DNA of 64,000 nt from Anaerobacillus alkalidiazotrophicus (GTDB taxonomy: Bacteria; Bacillota; Bacilli; Bacillales_H; Anaerobacillaceae). The notes under the pieces were generated by a model. The model worked only from the letters and a program-made list of their open reading frames with translations. It was not told the DNA's origin and ran no database searches. The position numbers and the translations under genes are program-made. Below, piece by piece: positions 7,932 to 17,034 of the stretch; position 1 is the stretch's first letter, and each line of letters opens with the position of its first letter. The stretch covers positions 1-64,000 of the forward strand of contig NZ_MLQS01000002.1 in assembly GCF_001866055.1 (NCBI RefSeq), read 5' to 3'.

Positions 7932-8219
7932 AAAATGGTCACCTATAAAACAAATGTAACGCTTCTGTACGATCCGGGTGAATTTGTGCGCGCTTCACTC
8001 ATTATTTGCGCAGAATTACACAATCTCAACAATACTCCAATTTTCCCCATAAACTAAATCATTACAGCTTCAAACATAGAAAAAATAACATTTTCGTACA
8101 CTTCACCCGTTTCTGTTAAAAAAAGTGAAGACTATTTCCCCATAAATTAACCGAAACTATGATTGAGCACGAAGGTACTAACTTGTTCACATTTTAAAAA
8201 TATTTTTACTATTTATAAC
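7932..8219. other. Gene-free interval with GCGCACAA-type words
   Basis: No ORF. Two TTGTGCGC/TTTGCGCA words (cores at 7987 and 8007) are 20 bp apart, a minimal example of the array family seen at 14.4 and 30.5 kb. Confidence 0.4.
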
Positions 8220-8246
8220 GTTTAAGAAGGAATATCGCTAGGGTAT
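8220..8246 (+). promoter_or_regulatory. Sigma-B-like promoter of hpf, overlapping a sigma-H-like site
   Basis: GTTTAA (8220-8225), 15-bp spacer, GGGTAT (8241-8246) matches the sigma-B consensus with a slightly long spacer. AAGGAATAT...GAAAT in the same stretch resembles a sigma-H promoter. B. subtilis hpf (yvyD) is known to use both factors. Confidence 0.65.
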
Positions 8247-8284
8247 GTAGAAATATACATGCATAAAGGAAAGGAGGAGTTTAT

Positions 8285-8830
8285 ATGAACTTTAACATTC
8301 GTGGTGAAAACATTGAAGTAACTCCGGCAATTAGGAATTACGTTGAAAAGAAGGTGGGTAAGTTAGATCGTTACTTTGACGAAACCCCAACTTCACCAGT
8401 TCATGTAAACCTGCAGGTTATTAATAACCAGCAAATTATTGAGATTACAATCCCAATGCCGCAATTATTATTAAGAGCTGAGGAAACACATGAAGACATG
8501 TATGCAGCAATTGACCTTGTTGTAGAAAAACTTGAAAGTCAAATTCGTAAACATAAAACAAAAGTAAATAAAAAATTCCGCCAAGAAGGCAGTTTGAAAT
8601 ATATGTTCCGCGATGAAATGGAAAATAGCGTGACATTTGAAGAAGAAGATGATCTTGAAATCGTTCGTACGAAACGCTTCTCGTTAAAACCAATGGATAC
8701 AGAAGAAGCAATTTTACAAATGGATATGCTTGGTCACAATTTCTTTGTATTCTCAAACTCAGTGAATGGCGACACAAACGTAGTTTACCGTCGTAAAGAT
8801 GGACGCTATGGTCTAATTGAGCCACAATAA
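8285..8830 (+). CDS. hpf: Ribosome hibernation promoting factor, long form
   Basis: 181 residues. The N-terminal S30AE domain (~1-100; MNFNIRGENIEVTPAIRNYV) binds the 30S decoding region, and the C-terminal domain (~125-181; RTKRFSLKPMDTEEAILQM) dimerises ribosomes into 100S particles. The length and two-domain layout are those of Firmicutes long HPF. The SD AAAGGAGGAG precedes the ATG. A stress-type promoter lies upstream and a terminator at 8843-8872, so the gene is a single unit just before secA, as in B. subtilis. Confidence 0.95.
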   Translation: MNFNIRGENIEVTPAIRNYVEKKVGKLDRYFDETPTSPVHVNLQVINNQQIIEITIPMPQLLLRAEETHEDMYAAIDLVVEKLESQIRKHKTKVNKKFRQEGSLKYMFRDEMENSVTFEEEDDLEIVRTKRFSLKPMDTEEAILQMDMLGHNFFVFSNSVNGDTNVVYRRKDGRYGLIEPQ

Positions 8831-8842
8831 TATACTTAAATA

Positions 8843-8872
8843 AAAGAGTGCAGCTGAAGCTGTGCTCTTTTT
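8843..8872 (+). terminator. Terminator after hpf
   Basis: AAAGAGTGCAGC-TGAA-GCTGTGCTCTTTTT: near-perfect stem, 4-nt loop, T-tail. Confidence 0.9.
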
Positions 8873-9149
8873 AAATCTACCAATCCTATCCACGCTCATC
8901 CTTGTATCGACAGCACCAAACTGTTAAAATTAAATATGAGTGTAAAAAGTAGGAAGTGTAAGAACAGCAAGGAACTTAGCCGTAGTATATAGGTCTCGTT
9001 TAGCAAAATGGACGTTAAGTGCATCGCCAAAATTAGGTGAAGTCGACAAGTCCTTACTTAAACCACGGATTTATAACTTTTTATTGGAGAAAAATAGAAC
9101 ATGAATTGGGAATCGTTTTTACGTTCCCATTAAAAAAGGAGAGCAGTTT

Positions 9150-11657
9150 ATGATAGGTTTTTTGAAAAAAGTGATAGGAGATCCTAGCCAACGCCAACTG
9201 AAAAAAATGCAAAAAACAGTTGATGAAATTGAGTCACTTGAAAGTGAGATCAAAAAGCTTTCTGATGACGAGCTACGTCAAAAAACAGAAGAGTTCAAAA
9301 AACGAATTCAAGATGGCGAGACATTAGATGCTATTTTACCAGAAGCATTTGCAGTTGTTCGCGAAGGTTCAACTCGCGTCCTGAAAATGCGCCATTATCC
9401 AGTTCAGCTTTTAGGTGGAATTGTTCTTCATGAAGGAAATATTTCTGAGATGAAGACTGGGGAAGGGAAAACGCTAGTAGCAACATTACCTGTTTATTTA
9501 AATGCGCTAACTCAAAAAGGGGTTCACGTTGTAACGGTCAATGAATACTTAGCTCGTCGTGATGCCGAGACGATGGGTGAGCTATACAAATTTTTAGGCT
9601 TAACAGTTGGTTTAAACATCAGTGGATTAACGAAAGACGAAAAGCGTGAAGCATACGCTTGCGACATTACATATGGGACAAACAATGAATTTGGTTTTGA
9701 TTATCTTCGTGACAATATGGTTACGTATAAAGAACAAATGGTACAACGTACGCTTTACTTTGCATTGGTCGATGAGGTTGATTCAATCTTAGTTGATGAA
9801 GCTCGTACACCACTGATTATTTCTGGTTCAGCGGAAAAATCAACAAAACTTTACCAAGTAGCAAACTCATTTGTACGCACGTTGCGTAAGGAAGCTGACT
9901 ATACATATGATGAAAAAACGAAAAATGTTTTACTGACTGATGAAGGTGTGGAAAAAGCCGAAAAAGCCTTCAACATTGAAAATCTTTTCGATGCTACTCA
10001 TGTTCAGTTAAATCATCATATTAACCAAGCGTTAAAAGCACATGTTGTCATGCACCGTGATACAGATTACGTTGTTGAAGATGGCGAAGTAGTTATCGTT
10101 GACCAGTTTACTGGTCGTTTAATGAAAGGACGCCGTTATTCTGATGGATTACACCAAGCGATTGAAGCAAAAGAAGGTTTAATGATTCAAAGAGAGAGCA
10201 TGACACTTGCATCGATTACTTTCCAAAACTATTTCCGTATGTATCAAAAGCTAGCCGGAATGACAGGTACAGCTAAAACAGAGGAAGAAGAATTCCGCAA
10301 TATTTACGGAATGGATGTTATGGTTGTACCAACGAATTTACCAATCCAACGTGACGATCGTCCAGATTTAATTTTTAAAACAATGGAAGCGAAATTTAAA
10401 GCAGTTGTAAACGAAATTTCAGAGCTTCACAAAAATGGGCAACCTGTGTTAGTTGGTACGGTAAGCATTGAAACGTCAGAGCTTATTTCTTCTTTATTAA
10501 AAAAGAAGGGTGTTCCTCATCATGTTTTAAATGCGAAAAATCATGAAAGAGAAGCGGAAATCATTGAAAATGCTGGTCAAAAAGGTGCAGTAACGATCGC
10601 AACAAATATGGCCGGTCGTGGTACGGACATTAAATTAGGTGAAGGTGTCGTTGAAATAGGTGGTCTACACGTATTAGGTACAGAGCGCCATGAATCTCGC
10701 CGTATTGATAATCAGCTTCGTGGACGCGCGGGACGTCAAGGAGACCCAGGTTCATCACAATTTTATTTATCAATGGAAGACGAACTTATGCGTCGTTTCG
10801 GATCTGATAATATGAAAGCGATGATGGAAAAACTGGGCATGGACGATGATCCAATTGAAAGTAAGCTTGTCAGTCGTGCAGTAGAACAAGCACAAAAACG
10901 AGTGGAAGGGAATAACTTTGACGCTCGTAAACAAATTTTACAATATGACGATGTTATGCGTGAGCAGCGTGAAATTATTTATAAGCAGCGTATGGAAGTT
11001 CTTGAGTCTGATAACGTTCGTGAAATCGTTGAAAATATGATTAAGTCTGCTGTTGAGCGAAATATACATGCGCAAACGCCAGAAGAAGAAGTTCCAGAAG
11101 ATTGGGATATCAAAGCAATCGTCGATTATACACGGGGTACTGTTCTTAACGAAGGTGACGTAACTGAAAAAGACTTGAAAGGCAAAGACCCTGAGGAAAT
11201 GATCGAATTGATCATGGAAAAAGTAAAAGTCGCTTATGATAAAAAAGAACAAGACTTTCAGCCTGAACGTATGAGAGAATTTGAAAAAGTCATTTTACTT
11301 CGTTCTGTAGATACGAAATGGATGAACCACATTGACCAAATGGATCAACTTCGTCAAGGGATTCATTTACGTGCCTACGGGCAAAATGATCCGTTGCGTG
11401 AATACCGTTTTGAAGGCTTCCAAATGTTTGAGGATATGATCGCCTCTATTGAAGAAGAAGTATCATTATATATCATGAAGGCTCAAATCGAGCAAAATCT
11501 AGAACGTAAACAAGTGGCAGAAGGCAAGGCCGTTCATGCCGGTTCAGGGAAAGAGCCAGAGAAAAAGAAACCAATCCGTAAAGCGGCAGCGATCGGACGA
11601 AACGAACCATGCGTTTGCGGAAGCGGTAAGAAATATAAACAATGTTGTGGTAGATAA
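9150..11657 (+). CDS. secA: Preprotein translocase ATPase SecA
   Basis: 835 residues, the usual SecA1 length. It powers post-translational export through SecYEG at the inner face of the membrane. Seen: Walker A MKTGEGKT (101-108), DEAD-like [20 protein letters not shown], the NBD2 motif [26 protein letters not shown], and the C-terminal zinc site [15 protein letters not shown] that binds phospholipid or SecB. The SD AAAAAGGAGAG lies 7-8 nt before the ATG. It is followed by a weak hairpin (11669-11703) and prfB, the conserved secA-prfB pair. Confidence 0.98.
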   Translation: MIGFLKKVIGDPSQRQLKKMQKTVDEIESLESEIKKLSDDELRQKTEEFKKRIQDGETLDAILPEAFAVVREGSTRVLKMRHYPVQLLGGIVLHEGNISEMKTGEGKTLVATLPVYLNALTQKGVHVVTVNEYLARRDAETMGELYKFLGLTVGLNISGLTKDEKREAYACDITYGTNNEFGFDYLRDNMVTYKEQMVQRTLYFALVDEVDSILVDEARTPLIISGSAEKSTKLYQVANSFVRTLRKEADYTYDEKTKNVLLTDEGVEKAEKAFNIENLFDATHVQLNHHINQALKAHVVMHRDTDYVVEDGEVVIVDQFTGRLMKGRRYSDGLHQAIEAKEGLMIQRESMTLASITFQNYFRMYQKLAGMTGTAKTEEEEFRNIYGMDVMVVPTNLPIQRDDRPDLIFKTMEAKFKAVVNEISELHKNGQPVLVGTVSIETSELISSLLKKKGVPHHVLNAKNHEREAEIIENAGQKGAVTIATNMAGRGTDIKLGEGVVEIGGLHVLGTERHESRRIDNQLRGRAGRQGDPGSSQFYLSMEDELMRRFGSDNMKAMMEKLGMDDDPIESKLVSRAVEQAQKRVEGNNFDARKQILQYDDVMREQREIIYKQRMEVLESDNVREIVENMIKSAVERNIHAQTPEEEVPEDWDIKAIVDYTRGTVLNEGDVTEKDLKGKDPEEMIELIMEKVKVAYDKKEQDFQPERMREFEKVILLRSVDTKWMNHIDQMDQLRQGIHLRAYGQNDPLREYRFEGFQMFEDMIASIEEEVSLYIMKAQIEQNLERKQVAEGKAVHAGSGKEPEKKKPIRKAAAIGRNEPCVCGSGKKYKQCCGR

Positions 11658-11668
11658 TTGGATATGAC

Positions 11669-11703
11669 CCGAGAGCTAAGCTTTAATGCTTGGCTTTCGC
11701 TTA
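11669..11703 (+). terminator. Weak hairpin between secA and prfB
   Basis: CGAGAGCTAAGC-TTTAAT-GCTTGGCTTTCG forms an imperfect stem with G-U pairs, followed by CTTATTTT. It may attenuate rather than fully terminate. Confidence 0.5.
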
Positions 11704-11734
11704 TTTTAAAATATAGATAAAAAGGTGGATATAC

Positions 11735-12833
11735 ATGGAACTTGTAGAAATTAAGCAAGAGCTTTCAATGATGGCTAAACGTTTAGCGGACTTTAGGGGG
11801 TCTCTTTGACCTTGAAGTAAAACAAGAGAGAATTGGTGAGCTTGAGGAAAAAATGACAGACCCAAACTTCTGGGATAACCAACAACAAGCTCAAGCGGTT
11901 ATTAACGAATCGAATGCCTTAAAAGAGCAAGTCGAGAGTTTTCTAGAGCTTCAAGAACATTATGACGATCTTGAAGTTTCGTATCAATTAGTCAAAGAAG
12001 AGCCAGATGCTGACCTTGAAAAAGAATTAGAAGAGGGTGTTCGTAGCCTTTCTAACGACTTAAACGAGTTTGAACTAACGTTGTTGTTAAGTGATCCTTA
12101 CGATAAAAATAATGCTTTGCTTGAATTGCATCCAGGAGCAGGGGGGACAGAATCACAAGACTGGGCATCGATGCTCCTACGAATGTACACTCGTTGGGCG
12201 GAAAGAAAAGGGTTTAAAGTAGAGACACTAGATTACTTACCTGGTGATGAAGCAGGGGTGAAAAGTGTGACTCTTTTAATTAAGGGCCATAACGCCTACG
12301 GTTATTTAAAAGCTGAAAAAGGTGTACATCGACTCGTGCGGATTTCTCCATTTGATGCATCTGGAAGACGCCATACATCGTTTGTTTCTTGTGAAGTCAT
12401 GCCAGAACTTGATGATGATATTGAAATCACGATCTCTCCAGACGATTTGAAAGTTGATACGTACCGAGCGAGTGGAGCTGGTGGTCAGCATATCAACACA
12501 ACCGATTCGGCGATACGGATTACCCACTTACCAACCAATACGGTTGTAACATGCCAAACCGAGCGTTCTCAAATTAAAAACCGCGAACGCGCAATGAAAA
12601 TGCTTCAAGCGAAACTCTTCCAATTAAAGCTTGATCAGCAAAAAGCTGAACTCGATGAAATTCGCGGCGAACAAAAAGAAATTGGTTGGGGCAGTCAGAT
12701 TCGATCTTACGTTTTTCACCCATATAGTCTTGTAAAAGACCACCGCACGAATCACGAGGTAGGAAATACGTCATCTGTCATGGACGGAGACCTCGATCCA
12801 TTTATTGATGCATATTTACGCTCGCAAATATAA
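11735..12833 (+). CDS. prfB: Peptide chain release factor 2, with programmed +1 frameshift
   Basis: RF2 terminates at UGA and UAA. The gene is in two frames: ATG 11735 gives 24 codons ending in an in-frame TGA at 11807-11809, then translation continues in +1 from GAC 11808 to 12833 (365 residues in total). The shift site AGGGGG-TCT-CTT-TGA-C is the classical autoregulatory signal with an internal SD. Seen in the product: the SPF anticodon-like tripeptide ([10 protein letters not shown]) specific to RF2, and the GGQ loop ([16 protein letters not shown]) that triggers peptidyl-tRNA hydrolysis. The SD AAAGGTGG precedes the ATG. Annotating from the downstream ATG at 11853 would lose ~40 residues. 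Confidence 0.97.
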
Positions 12834-12838
12834 AGCTA

Positions 12839-12865
12839 AGAGTAATGACATGTTGTCATTACTCT
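12839..12865 (+). terminator. Hairpin after prfB
   Basis: AGAGTAATGACA-TGT-TGTCATTACTCT: a perfect 12-bp stem. No T-run follows, so termination efficiency is uncertain. Confidence 0.65.
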
Positions 12866-13005
12866 ATTTGATTCGAAAAGACTGTCACCCCGACAGCTCA
12901 TTAAAGCGTTACTGTACTCGCGTTTACATATTTCCAGTACTGGTGTTATACTACCAAAGGATTTTAGACTGCATATATCATATTTAGCAAAAGTGGGGAA
13001 AGAAA

Positions 13006-13887
13006 ATGAAAACAAATGGTGCAAGAAGAAGAGGGTCATTTAGGCCAACCTGCCCGAAATGGCTAATTGTCTGGGAGTACGCTCATGTTTTATTAGGGTC
13101 AGCGATCGTTGCAATCGCATTTAACTTATTTTTATTACCTAACCGAATTGCCTCTGGTGGCGTTAGTGGGATTAGTATCATTGTGTATGATGTCATCGGT
13201 ATCACACCAGCCTTTACGCAGTGGGCGTTTAATATACCGTTATTTATAGCAGGTGTACTTCTGCTAGGTGGATTTAAATATGGATTGAAAACATTAGTTG
13301 GTACAATTTTTCTACCTTTCGTCGTTTTTTTAACGAGAAATTTAGAAGCTGCGACACTCGATCCTTTACTAGGTGCTCTCTTCGGGGGTATCGGTGTCGG
13401 CCTAGGACTTGGGATCGTATTCCGTTCAAATTCATCAACAGGTGGAACCGACTTAGCAGCACAAATCGTCCATAAATATACGGGTTTTTCGTTAGGTGCA
13501 TGTATTTTTATTATTGATGGGTTAATTGTGGCGACATCCGCTGTCGTGTTTAATATCGAGCTAGCGCTTTATGCTTTAATTTCACTTTATATTACAGGGA
13601 AAACAATTGATTTAGTTCAATTAGGAGTCGGTTATGCCAAAATCGCTTTAATTATTTCCGAAAAACAAGAACAAGTGCAACAAAGCATTTTGAATGATAT
13701 TGACCGCGGAGTGACAAAATTAGAAGGGTATGGTGGATACACCAATCATAAACGACCTGTCCTCATGTGCGTCGTAAACCAGGCAGAAGTAACGAAACTA
13801 AAGCAACTCGTACAAAAAACAGACCCAAGCGCATTTGTCATTGTTACAAATGCAACAGAAGTATTAGGTGAAGGCTTCAAGAAGTAA
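13006..13887 (+). CDS. yvjA: YitT-family membrane protein (YvjA-like)
   Basis: 293 residues with about five membrane segments in the first ~205 (for example SAIVAIAFNLFLLPNRIA, the GALFGGIGVGLGLGIVF region) and a C-terminal cytoplasmic DUF2179 domain (~215-290). SGGVSGISII and STGGTDLAAQI are conserved YitT family blocks. The function of the family is not established. The position just after prfB is that of B. subtilis yvjA. GGGG lies 7 nt before the ATG. Confidence 0.88.
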   Translation: MKTNGARRRGSFRPTCPKWLIVWEYAHVLLGSAIVAIAFNLFLLPNRIASGGVSGISIIVYDVIGITPAFTQWAFNIPLFIAGVLLLGGFKYGLKTLVGTIFLPFVVFLTRNLEAATLDPLLGALFGGIGVGLGLGIVFRSNSSTGGTDLAAQIVHKYTGFSLGACIFIIDGLIVATSAVVFNIELALYALISLYITGKTIDLVQLGVGYAKIALIISEKQEQVQQSILNDIDRGVTKLEGYGGYTNHKRPVLMCVVNQAEVTKLKQLVQKTDPSAFVIVTNATEVLGEGFKK

Positions 13888-13995
13888 GAAAAAAGGAAAG
13901 TGTTGCTAATTAAAGTGTGTTTTTATATTATTAATATTAGAAATAGGACATACTTATAAATAGAAATATTTTGTTCATTCGGGGGGGCTTAGATT

Positions 13996-14316
13996 ATGAA
14001 GAGACTTTTTTTTGTACTCTTTGGTGCAGCCTTTGTACTAGGTGCATGTGGTGGCGCCGATGAACCAGCACCAGCTCCAGAACAGGAGATTACAGGCGAT
14101 TTTGATCCAGTTCGAGCTGAAAGTGCGTACCAATTATGTGTAAACTGTCATGGGGCAAACCTACAAGGGGCTCCAGCATATCCGCACCCAATCACAGGTT
14201 TGACAAAAGAAGAAGTACTAGCTGCTATCGAAGACGGCCCAGGTGTAATGCCTGGAAACATGGTTAGAGATGAAGAAGCCGAGAACTTAGCATCTTGGAT
14301 TGCCGCACAAGAATAA
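13996..14316 (+). CDS. cccB: Cytochrome c-551, lipoprotein (CccB)
   Basis: 106 residues. A type II signal peptide ends in the lipobox LGAC (lipidated Cys18), then a short Pro/Ala/Glu linker, then a class I cytochrome c domain. The haem-binding CVNCH motif is at 48-52 and the distal Met ligand lies in GVMPGNM. It carries electrons at the outer face of the membrane to terminal oxidases. A G-rich SD precedes the ATG. It is monocistronic, with a terminator at 14329-14357, and holds the same place as B. subtilis cccB. Confidence 0.95.
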   Translation: MKRLFFVLFGAAFVLGACGGADEPAPAPEQEITGDFDPVRAESAYQLCVNCHGANLQGAPAYPHPITGLTKEEVLAAIEDGPGVMPGNMVRDEEAENLASWIAAQE

Positions 14317-14328
14317 CTTACTAATAGA

Positions 14329-14357
14329 AAAATCCCCTTTAGTTGAGGGGATTTTTT
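14329..14357 (+). terminator. Terminator after cccB
   Basis: AAAATCCCCT-TTAGTT-GAGGGGATTTTTT. Confidence 0.9.
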
Positions 14358-14362
14358 CATTT

Positions 14363-14615
14363 GCACACACTTCACCCAAAATTGTGCGCGCTTACCCTTT
14401 TTATGCGCGATTTACTGCGAAATGTGCGCGAATTTCTGAATTTGTGTGCGCTTCACCGAAATTTGTGCGCGGTTATCCCCAAAAAGGCACGCTGGCCCTT
14501 TTTTATGCGCGAACCGCACGAGTTTCTGCGCGATTTACTGCGAAATGTGCGCGAATTTCTGAATTTGTGTGCGCTTCACCCCAAATTGTGCGCGCTTACC
14601 CTGAATTTATGCACG
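14363..14615. repeat. TTGTGCGC array with ~20.5-bp period
   Basis: About 13 copies of a (T)GTGCGCG-like word begin near 14363, 14384, 14404, 14425, 14446, 14466, 14486, 14506, 14527, 14548, 14569, 14589 and 14610, so intervals are 20-22 bp. A 54-bp block (14404-14457) is repeated at 14527-14580. The words are the reverse complement of the GCGCACAA words at 30.5 and 36.3 kb. Overlapping ORFs here are by-products of the repeat. Confidence 0.85.
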
Positions 14616-14999
14616 TTACCCGGATTGTCATAATTCTCCAAAATAATACAAGTTGCCCAAATTTATATTCATTTAAACTCTAAATACATGAAATCAACAC
14701 TTACCCGAACACTCGAATGACCGAAAAGTACTAAGAAACGTACCTTTTGCCACCTGATTTTTTACAGTTATCCCCACTAAAATTACATTGAAATTTGCAT
14801 GAAATAAAATTGTAATATTTTTCAGCTTATTTTGTAGATTAATGATGATATAATGGAATACGAGCGTGTACAAAATTGTTTGATCCTGTAGAATGTAAAT
14901 AGATTGATAGAATTAATGAGAGGAAAATGTCAAATTGTGACTCAAATAGTAACGATTAAAGTTACATTATGACATGTGATTACTAAATTGTATTAGGAA
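14616..14999. other. Gene-free leader region before ftsE
   Basis: AT-rich and no supported ORF. A TATAAT occurs near 14849 without a clear -35. The ftsE promoter probably lies here, but I cannot fix it. Confidence 0.35.
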
Positions 15000-15011
15000 G
15001 TGAGAAACGCC

Positions 15012-15698
15012 ATGATCGAAATGAAAGATGTATGGAAGACGTATCCCAACGGAGTCATGGCCATCAATGGGATTGATGTGTCCATTTCCAAAGGGGAATT
15101 TGTCTATGTTGTCGGCCCAAGTGGAGCAGGTAAGTCAACTTTTATTAAATTAATGTATCGTGAAGAAAAGCCAACTAAAGGAAATGTTGTTGTTAACGGC
15201 TTTAGTTTAGAAACTATTAAAGAAAAAAAAATTCCGTTATTTCGCCGTAATCTCGGGATTGTATTCCAGGATTTTAGGTTATTACCTACATTAACTGTCT
15301 ATGAAAATGTCGCATTTGCTTTAGAGGTTATTGAGGAAAGTCCAGCTAATATTAAACGAATTGTTATGAACGTGCTTGATATTGTAGGCTTGAAAAATAA
15401 AGCACGGTTTCTACCGCATGAACTATCCGGTGGTGAGCAACAACGTGTAGCAATTGCTAGGGCAATCGTGAATACGCCAAGTGTTCTCATAGCTGATGAA
15501 CCAACAGGAAATCTTGATCCCGATACATCTTGGGGGATCATGGATGTTCTAGAAGAAATTAATAACAGAGGCACAACGGTTGTTATGGCTACACACAATA
15601 AAGAAATTGTAAATACGATCCGTAAACGTGTTATTGCAATTGAAGGCGGCCGAATTGTCCGTGACCAAGTAAGGGGGGGATACGGTTATGAAAGGTAG
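15012..15698 (+). CDS. ftsE: Cell-division ABC transporter ATPase FtsE
   Basis: 228 residues. Walker A GPSGAGKST (35-43), Q-loop VFQDFRLLP, signature LSGGEQQRVAIARA and Walker B VLIADEPTGNLD are all present. With FtsX it forms a mechanotransmitting complex that activates peptidoglycan hydrolases outside the cell. The ATG 15012 gives MIEMKDVWKTYPNG, matching B. subtilis FtsE; the in-frame GTG at 15000 is part of the SD area (GGAAGTGAG). It overlaps ftsX by 11 nt, so the two are translationally coupled. Confidence 0.96.
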   Translation: MIEMKDVWKTYPNGVMAINGIDVSISKGEFVYVVGPSGAGKSTFIKLMYREEKPTKGNVVVNGFSLETIKEKKIPLFRRNLGIVFQDFRLLPTLTVYENVAFALEVIEESPANIKRIVMNVLDIVGLKNKARFLPHELSGGEQQRVAIARAIVNTPSVLIADEPTGNLDPDTSWGIMDVLEEINNRGTTVVMATHNKEIVNTIRKRVIAIEGGRIVRDQVRGGYGYER

Positions 15699-16581
15699 AA
15701 CTCTCATACGTCATGGGAAAGAGGGCGTTAAAAGCTTAGCGCGTAACGGGTGGATGACATTTGCATCCATTAGTGCAGTAGCAATTATGCTATTAATGGT
15801 AGGTGTGTTTCTTTTATTAATTTTAAATTTAAATCATTTTGCAACTTCAGTTGAAGAAGATGTAGAAGTCAGGGTTTTTATTGATTTAACAGCTACAGAA
15901 GAGCAGCGAGAAGAGCTACTTCAAGAAATAGAACAGATCCATAACGTTGAAAGTATAACATTTTTACCGAAAGAGGAAGGGTTAGAACAATTTATTGACA
16001 GTCTTGGAGAACAAGGAGAAGTTTTTGAAACGCTCCGCGATGAAAATCCTTTGTATGACGTTTTTGTTGTTCGAGCTGTCACGCCTCAATTAACAGAAGA
16101 AGTAGCAACAAATCTAGAACCACTACCCTATGTAGTAGAAGTAGGATACGGAAAAGATGTAGTTGATCAATTGTTTAGCTTTACAAGTTTAGCAAGACAA
16201 GTCGGTTTCTTCCTAATAGTTGGTTTAATGTTCACAACGATGTTTTTAATTGCTAATACGATTAAAATAACGATAGTTGCGAGAAAAAGAGAGATTAAGA
16301 TTATGAAGCTAGTCGGTGCGACAAATAGCTTCATCCGTTGGCCATTTTTTGTAGAAGGCTTGCTATTAGGGGTTTTAGGTGCATTGATTCCAATTGGTAT
16401 TTTAGCCTTTGGTTATTCAAAACTACATGATAGTTTTACCGGAAACCTAGACTTGATGTTTATCGAACTTCTCCCTTCATCACCGCTCGTTTATCAAGTA
16501 ACCGCAATACTATTAGCGATCGGTGCGTTTATTGGAATTTGGGGAAGTATGATGTCTGTTCGGAAATTTTTAAAAGTGTAA
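15688..16581 (+). CDS. ftsX: Cell-division permease-like protein FtsX
   Basis: 297 residues with the FtsX layout: one N-terminal membrane helix (~23-50), an extracellular domain (~55-165) that contacts the hydrolase, then three helices (~170-195, ~220-245, ~265-290). REIKIMKLVGATNSFIRWPF is the conserved cytoplasmic loop. AGGGGGGA precedes the ATG inside the ftsE end. A long-stem terminator follows at 16591-16676, yet the likely effector gene (M23 hydrolase) lies only ~450 bp further on. Confidence 0.95.
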   Translation: MKGRTLIRHGKEGVKSLARNGWMTFASISAVAIMLLMVGVFLLLILNLNHFATSVEEDVEVRVFIDLTATEEQREELLQEIEQIHNVESITFLPKEEGLEQFIDSLGEQGEVFETLRDENPLYDVFVVRAVTPQLTEEVATNLEPLPYVVEVGYGKDVVDQLFSFTSLARQVGFFLIVGLMFTTMFLIANTIKITIVARKREIKIMKLVGATNSFIRWPFFVEGLLLGVLGALIPIGILAFGYSKLHDSFTGNLDLMFIELLPSSPLVYQVTAILLAIGAFIGIWGSMMSVRKFLKV

Positions 16582-16590
16582 TAGATTACT

Positions 16591-16676
16591 AAAGGTTCAG
16601 CCGAGCCGATTAAATAGCTTTTCTTAGTGAAAATGACTTTAATATTTCAGTCTTTAAGACTTGGCTGAACCTTTTT
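16591..16676 (+). terminator. Terminator after ftsX
   Basis: AAAGGTTCAGCC (16591-16602) pairs with GGCTGAACCTTTTT (16663-16676) across a ~60-nt internal region. The repeat element starts immediately at its T-tail. Confidence 0.7.
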
Positions 16677-16886
16677 ATCCCACTCTTAAGGGGCAGTAAG
16701 ACCCCCACCTCAATACGTAAGAAAATCGGAAAGTTTAGGTGGGGGATTAACTGCGCTAAAGGTCCGATATAGAATAACTTTCATCAGCGAAAGCTGATGA
16801 TTAGTTATTCTTATGCCCGTGGTATAAGTTAAACTAACAATCAGTGGGGATGATGGAACCCCCCACTGATTGAAGTTCAGCTTTAT
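16676..16886. repeat. Two-hairpin miniature element, copy 1 (with extra hairpin)
   Basis: Begins TTATCCCACTCTTAAGGGGC and ends ACTGATTGAAGTTCAGCTTTAT. Hairpin 1 uses ACCCCCACCT/AGGTGGGGG, hairpin 2 uses AATCAGTGGGG/CCCCACTGATT. Compared with the copies at 46042 and 52656 it carries an extra inverted repeat (AGAATAACT..AGTTATTCT, 16771-16811). Confidence 0.85.
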
Positions 16887-17034
16887 ATTTTTTTGAAAAA
16901 CGACTTTATTAATGAATTTCATACTACATATTTTTGCTGCTGAGCTACTTTATTTAATTGACTAAATGGTTGGCATTATGAAATTCACTTGATTTAAAAA
17001 ATATATTAATAGAAAAGTGAGGGAAACTGGTACG

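Noticed and set aside
14363..14615. Possible CRISPR array
   Set aside because: The repeated word is only ~8 bp with a 20-bp period, spacers are too short and partly repeated, and no cas genes are present. The same applies to 30538-31012.
14300..14683. Two overlapping plus-strand ORFs downstream of cccB
   Set aside because: They span a terminator and the TTGTGCGC array; their composition follows the repeat.
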